Origin: Planctomycetaceae bacterium
Lineage (GTDB): Bacteria; Planctomycetota; Planctomycetia; Pirellulales; Pirellulaceae
Assembly (NCBI GenBank): GCA_012965455.1
Contig: DTSG01000591.1
Location: 1 to 20,222 of the forward strand
DNA length: 20,222 nucleotides
Direction: 5' to 3'
Positions 16,401 to 20,222 of this stretch are shown here, one piece after another (position 1 is the stretch's first letter; each line of letters begins with the position of its first letter). Position numbers and translations under genes: made by a program. The notes beneath the pieces are model-generated. The model had not been told where the DNA came from, ran no database searches, and worked only from the letters and a program-made list of their open reading frames with translations.

Positions 16401-19400
16401 ATGGTGGTGTTGGCACATTAGCGTCACCGTTCAATTTGATTCGGAATGCACTCAATGTAAACGCGTCGGGTCAGCCATTGCCGGTCGCCAATCCCAACTC
16501 AGTAGATCCTGCACGGGGAGGCGACATTTTACGCATTGTATCCAACACGGGTGCTGACGGAGACATCCGTACCGAAGTCGATAACCTTGCTTACGAAATC
16601 GGCTTCAATTCATTGGGAAGCGTACTCGAAGATGGAGCGATCTTTGAAGTTCCTCGCGATGTAACCGTTATGGTTGACGCGGGATCCATCTTCAAAATGC
16701 GCCGTTCCTGGATAGCCGCTGGCAGCGTATCAGCAAGTCCACTGCGGGATCATAGTGCGGGAGTCTTCCAAGTATTAGGTACACCGGTGTTTGTCGATCA
16801 ACTCGGAAACACAGTGCCCATCGGTGGAAATTTCGCGACCGCTGCGGTACTACCGGCAACGCTCGACGGCGATGCTGGCGACGGTCTCGTACACTTCACG
16901 TCATACGATGATGAAGAAATAGGACTCGACAAGTTCTCCTTCAGCACGACTCCGTCCAAAGGTGACTGGGGCGGCGTAATTTTCCGCAACGATATTGATC
17001 AGGCAGATCAGAGTCGCTTCGACTATGAGGCACAGGGTATCTTCCTGAACTACGTTAACCATGCAGATATGCGATATGGTGGTGGCGAAGTACTGGTCGA
17101 GTCGGTGAACCAGATTGTGGACCCGATCACGATTATAGATGCACGTCCAACAATTACACATAACCAGATCACCCAAAGTCGTGATGCCGCGATTGGGGCA
17201 ACTCCTAACAGTTTTGCAGAAACCAATTTTCACGCTCCTGTTTTTCAGGCCAGCGCCAGTAATTCATTTACGTACGATTATGATCGAGTAGGTCCGGATA
17301 TTTCGGCAAACCAGATCCTGGACAATACCATCAATGGACTGTTCATTAGCATCGCGACACCGGCAACAAGTGAACTGCAAAAACTGACTGTTTCAGGCCG
17401 TATGGATGATAGAGATATCGTTCATGTCTTGCAGGAAAATTTAGTTATTGAAGCCACGCCTGGTGGACCCTTCTTGGAAACTGTTGAACAGCAACTTGAC
17501 CTCGTGACGGTTACCGCACTGCAGCTTCCCAATTCAAGTCTTGCTAACGGCACTTTTAGTTACCGTATGGTATTTGTCGATAGCAATGGATTTGAAAGTC
17601 GTCCGACAACAGCGACAGCCAATGTAACCGTTGCTGGTGCACAAAACGCGGTTCGATTATCCCAGCTATTAGCTGCTCCTGCGGACTTTGTCGCTCGACG
17701 ACTCTATCGTAGCACGACGAACCCCACTACGGGACCATGGGAATTGATCGCTCAAATTAACCAATCGGACACGGAATATGTTGACGACGGGACTACCATT
17801 GGCGGAATTCTCTCAGAAGTTACCCAACGTTTACGCCCTCGTTTAGATGCTAGCCTAGCGATTGATTCACAGGTTGTTATCAAACTTGACAGCAGCCGCA
17901 TTGAAATCGAACCGGGCGCCCAGTTAATTGCGGAAGCGACCGATGGTAACGAAACAATTTTCACCAGTATTTTAGATGATCGATATGGCTACGGTGGAAC
18001 CTACGATACCACCAACGACGGTGCAATCGCACCGGCACCTGGTAATTGGGGTGGTTTATATGCATACCCTGGTAGTAGCATCAGCCTCGATAATATCGTC
18101 GTTTCCTACGCTGGCGGTGTGAACCGTATCGAAGGAGATTTCGCAGGATTTAACGCCCTCGAAATCCACCAAGCGGACGCTCGAATTACTAACAGTGTCT
18201 TTGAGTTTAATGCCAGCGGTCGGGCAGCGACTGGACCGGCGAATCGTTTTGGCCGTGGGCAGAATACTCAGAGTGTCATTTTTGTTCGTAATTCACAACC
18301 CACAATTCTCAACAATACAATTAGAAACAATGCCGCTCAGACGACTAATTCAGCGGCAATTAGCATCAATGCGAATTCCTTAAACTATCAACTCAACACA
18401 GACCTCGGGCGCTCCACCGGATACGCTGATGCACTCAGTGGCTTTGAAGATAACCACGGGCCGTTGATCGTAGATAATCGTTTAGGCAACAACGATATCA
18501 ACGGTATGGTTGTCCGCGGTGAGACGTTAACAACCGAAAGTGTATGGGATGACCAGACGATTACTCACGTGTTGTTTAATCAAATCGTCATTGATGACTT
18601 CCACACTTTCGGTGGCCTGCGGTTACAGAGCAGCGCCGATGCTAGCCTAGTCGTCAAACTGTTTGGTGCGAATGCCGGATTCACTGCTACGGGTGACCCA
18701 CTGGAAATAGATGACCGTATCGGGGGTGCCATTCAAATAGTCGGTCAGCCAAAATCGCCGGTCGTGCTGACATCATTGCGTGATGATACGCGTGGTGCGG
18801 GCGTGCAATCTAACGGCGATCCACTTGTTGACACGAACAACGATGGCGTGGCCAGTCAACCACAACCGGGCGACTGGAATACCATACTAATCGATCGTTT
18901 TGCCCACGATGCGAACGTCGATGTTGTCGTTGAAAAAGAGAACCGTGACGCTAACGTTCCCGGTCCCAATGCAGCAGCGACATCAGCTGAGTATTTAGGG
19001 TCTCTGGCAATCAATAAGAAATCTGGCGACGATATTCGCCGGCTTGGGTTTGATGTTAACGGGTTGATAAGCAGCCCACGTGACTTGGACGTTTACAGTT
19101 TCGAAGCAGATGCCGGAACGGAAGTCTGGGTTGACTTTGACCATACAACCCATTCACTCGACGCAATTATTGAACTCATTGATGGCACCGGTACGGTCCT
19201 TGCCAGATCTACAAACTCATTAAACGAAACCAACGGAAAAATCGCGCTGTTTCAAGATAGCAGTGTTCCTGCAGCGGCCCATCCAATGGGTAAAGTAGAT
19301 GGGGTGGGTGGAGTTGATTATTGGCAAACTAACCAACGCGATCCAGGATTGCGTTTAGTCATGCCAGGACCTGTTGGTACAACCAATACATATCATCTAC

Positions 19401-20222
19401 GTGTTCGCAGTAATACGGCACCGGACCGAATTCATCTGCTCGATGCCGGTATCAGCTCGGGTGCCTACCAAATGAGCATTCGACTCGGCGAACGTGAGTC
19501 GGTTGCTGGTTCGACAGTACGCTACGCTAATATTGCCTATGCAGATACTGGTGTGACAGTTTTAGGTCAACCTATTCACTCACCCCTTGGTGGTGAAAAA
19601 ACGGAATCGGGCAACAATAATTCGCGGGCAGCGGCAGACTTTGTAGGTAATGTTCTGGCAGTCGACCGCGGTGCCACTAGTATCGGCGGAAGACTGCTGG
19701 GTTCGGCCGATGTCGATTGGTACCGATTCAACGTCAATGGAAATGGTTTACAGGGCAATGTAGACGATGATCCAGATCCGAATGCATCCTCCGGTAACCT
19801 GTGGTCAATGACCTTTGATATGGATTATGCCGATGGGTTAGGCCGAGCCAATACCTCGATCTATATTTATACTGAGAACGGTAATTTAGTAGCCTTTAGC
19901 GGTGATTCAAACGTCGCTGACGACCAACCTCAACCTAATGTTGACAGTAAACTAGCAGACCTGAGCCGTGGTTCGCTCGGCGTCACCGATCCCTTAATTG
20001 GTCCAATTTCCTTGCTCGAAGGAACTTACTTTGTTGCCGTTACGACCAATCAGGTTGTCTCTGCTGAAACAAATCAATTTCTGGTTGCGGGAGCTGTGAA
20101 TCCCCTTTTTCGCTTGGAACCGGTAAACTCGGTAATCCGCATAGGCGAAGATCATCTGGATGTTCAAGGTGCTTCTCCACATACCACCTTTGAAAACTCT
20201 GAAATACGCGATCTGTTTACCG
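13430..20222 (+). CDS. Giant exported multidomain protein with metzincin-like site and beta-helix blocks (partial)
   Basis: At least 2,264 codons, open at the window edge. LESLEDRRLL (36-45) is the LEPR-XLL-type N-terminus of giant planctomycete exported or surface proteins. An adhesin-like module follows (about 130-220), then HEIGHQNSLAH (741-751), a metzincin-like zinc site (H741, E742, H745, H751) with Ser where the family normally has Gly. After it comes the LMRPESNDIDMYEF segment seen in planctomycete relatives. A VYVDKSAPDGG segment near 981 opens a beta-helix region. Two similar GxWGG-type blocks start near 1178 and 1538, separated by a fibronectin-III-like stretch near 1360-1455. PPC-like domains begin near 1885 (DLDVYSF) and 2094 (DVDWYRF). 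The only cysteines I saw are C690 and C695. Likely a cell-surface or secreted adhesin/protease; its target is unknown. ATG 13481 is an equally good start. Confidence 0.9.
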   Translation, partial: MTIGKNRRDSLLRKGKHMLRNKSQDKPRVASRQLFLESLEDRRLLAVGPQLIGIQPNDGELLPFDNPDYIRTTAPRDLLFRFDENQVFDPTDLEGIQITRSSLDGDFTPASVTTDFNSGGLVTVKFSATKLGVAENGIKLVFSKRDLGGPGTPSIGVVGKRIDVSLNINTGNESTASDLIAALNQDVAARALIQAEIIAGDDGADIASPSNSYSPLLTSGANDVVIEPGYLGVADSPNEIIVRFAETLPDDLYRIDVYGDGLNALRNDLGVAFGDLTDDGVDNGVAQSIQFELDLGAQIISVVPQPIVRQTDGSLVQNRNQILVYFNADDLNPASAENTNFYQLIYTGEGSNGAGGSTGEANHPTLSNVDDVVISPQTAVYNADLDAVLLTFADNIDDPTRTSGTYRLRVGTAEHRPLQPVSFTPVDDPGSTFTGVDDNGVRTVVDLAANWDTGHIMVVLGDGAKFVDGETFTVEAANGSGTQQFEFVDAATGGTLDAGNAAVAFNSATPTSTAAMATAIENAINLWGGATGVTATVGGSATMTTVRIDGDANVLLGDSLQGLGLASEGIIISEEITPPDLASEKYSLRFPGPDSEPGHRDIPIGGSMHINGYDRVDGIRTVQYNFQREIGLIPAANGGTEPAFNDITEEQKKRAREIFQLISEYAGVQFIETVDSGLIVATGDLRSVGCFVGACSPGIISGPGGVIGLAGSTSKGAIAIMDNAENWNDEFGGSWFQTAIHEIGHQNSLAHAYDLPAMMGNANTPTSEESFPGYQDIVHLQHLMRPESNDIDMYEFNVTEDGIFTAETMAERLLGIDGQNMVLDTTMNLYQVRVLTDVDTDIPILDSSGQLQPVLDANGNEVKDLIGRNDDYFSKDSFLELRLRAGKYYIGVSASGNSVYDPSVYDSGIGGRTQGRYDLRLNFRPDVDRTIVDADNPEDPANPAIKDTSFDGDADGIPGGVYNFWFNAAVPSDFATGDEPRTVYVDKSAPDGGVGTLASPFNLIRNALNVNASGQPLPVANPNSVDPARGGDILRIVSNTGADGDIRTEVDNLAYEIGFNSLGSVLEDGAIFEVPRDVTVMVDAGSIFKMRRSWIAAGSVSASPLRDHSAGVFQVLGTPVFVDQLGNTVPIGGNFATAAVLPATLDGDAGDGLVHFTSYDDEEIGLDKFSFSTTPSKGDWGGVIFRNDIDQADQSRFDYEAQGIFLNYVNHADMRYGGGEVLVESVNQIVDPITIIDARPTITHNQITQSRDAAIGATPNSFAETNFHAPVFQASASNSFTYDYDRVGPDISANQILDNTINGLFISIATPATSELQKLTVSGRMDDRDIVHVLQENLVIEATPGGPFLETVEQQLDLVTVTALQLPNSSLANGTFSYRMVFVDSNGFESRPTTATANVTVAGAQNAVRLSQLLAAPADFVARRLYRSTTNPTTGPWELIAQINQSDTEYVDDGTTIGGILSEVTQRLRPRLDASLAIDSQVVIKLDSSRIEIEPGAQLIAEATDGNETIFTSILDDRYGYGGTYDTTNDGAIAPAPGNWGGLYAYPGSSISLDNIVVSYAGGVNRIEGDFAGFNALEIHQADARITNSVFEFNASGRAATGPANRFGRGQNTQSVIFVRNSQPTILNNTIRNNAAQTTNSAAISINANSLNYQLNTDLGRSTGYADALSGFEDNHGPLIVDNRLGNNDINGMVVRGETLTTESVWDDQTITHVLFNQIVIDDFHTFGGLRLQSSADASLVVKLFGANAGFTATGDPLEIDDRIGGAIQIVGQPKSPVVLTSLRDDTRGAGVQSNGDPLVDTNNDGVASQPQPGDWNTILIDRFAHDANVDVVVEKENRDANVPGPNAAATSAEYLGSLAINKKSGDDIRRLGFDVNGLISSPRDLDVYSFEADAGTEVWVDFDHTTHSLDAIIELIDGTGTVLARSTNSLNETNGKIALFQDSSVPAAAHPMGKVDGVGGVDYWQTNQRDPGLRLVMPGPVGTTNTYHLRVRSNTAPDRIHLLDAGISSGAYQMSIRLGERESVAGSTVRYANIAYADTGVTVLGQPIHSPLGGEKTESGNNNSRAAADFVGNVLAVDRGATSIGGRLLGSADVDWYRFNVNGNGLQGNVDDDPDPNASSGNLWSMTFDMDYADGLGRANTSIYIYTENGNLVAFSGDSNVADDQPQPNVDSKLADLSRGSLGVTDPLIGPISLLEGTYFVAVTTNQVVSAETNQFLVAGAVNPLFRLEPVNSVIRIGEDHLDVQGASPHTTFENSEIRDLFT
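13456..13474 (+). promoter_or_regulatory. Hairpin covering the second ribosome binding site of the giant gene
   Basis: CTCCTTG (13456-13462) can pair with CAAGGGG (13468-13474) around a 5-base loop: six Watson-Crick pairs and one G-U. The right arm contains AAGGGG, an ideal ribosome binding site six bases before ATG 13481. The structure would hide that site unless ribosomes from ATG 13430 open it. Seen in sequence; the regulatory meaning is inferred. Confidence 0.4.

Noticed and set aside
1..20222. tRNA or rRNA genes, CRISPR arrays, insertion sequences or integrase genes
   Set aside because: I saw no cloverleaf-like or rRNA-like sequence, no spaced direct-repeat array and no transposase or integrase motifs on either strand.

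Overview
The window looks like chromosomal DNA of a planctomycete, probably Pirellulaceae-like. The strongest evidence is the right-hand third. It is one unfinished reading frame of more than 2,260 codons that starts with a LESLEDRRLL motif, the LEPR-XLL-type N-terminus typical of giant exported planctomycete proteins. A metzincin-like protease site, beta-helix blocks and PPC-like domains follow. A secreted PQQ-type propeller, moderate GC by eye and a mix of strong and absent Shine-Dalgarno sites fit the same group.

Layout. (1) Bases 1-107, minus strand: the N-terminus of a pectate-lyase-like beta-helix protein that runs off the left edge. (2) Bases 288-8640, minus strand: a co-directional run of seven genes. 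In transcription order they are a PaaK/LuxE-like adenylate-forming ligase, an aldehyde dehydrogenase with features of acyl-thioester reductases, an iron-type alcohol dehydrogenase, an exported PQQ-like beta-propeller, a HemN/HemW-like radical SAM protein, a GcvH-like lipoyl-domain protein overlapping it by one base, and a protein with a two-cluster ferredoxin domain. (3) Bases 8641-8870: a G/C-run-rich divergent intergenic region. (4) Bases 8871-12800, plus strand: a helical protein of unknown function overlapping an alpha/beta hydrolase (ATGA), then a second unknown protein followed closely by an SNF2-type ATPase. (5) Bases 12801-13429: a 629-base non-coding stretch with a G-run hairpin and a TATAAT promoter candidate. 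(6) Bases 13430-20222, plus strand: the giant exported protein, open at the right edge.

The minus-strand cluster is the most unusual part. Ligase, reductase-type ALDH and Fe-ADH form a plausible acid to acyl-thioester to aldehyde to alcohol chain. It sits next to a lipoyl carrier outside any glycine-cleavage context, a radical SAM enzyme and a ferredoxin that could supply low-potential electrons. The substrate cannot be read from the sequence. The idea that the lipoyl protein carries the acyl or radical-SAM substrate is inference.
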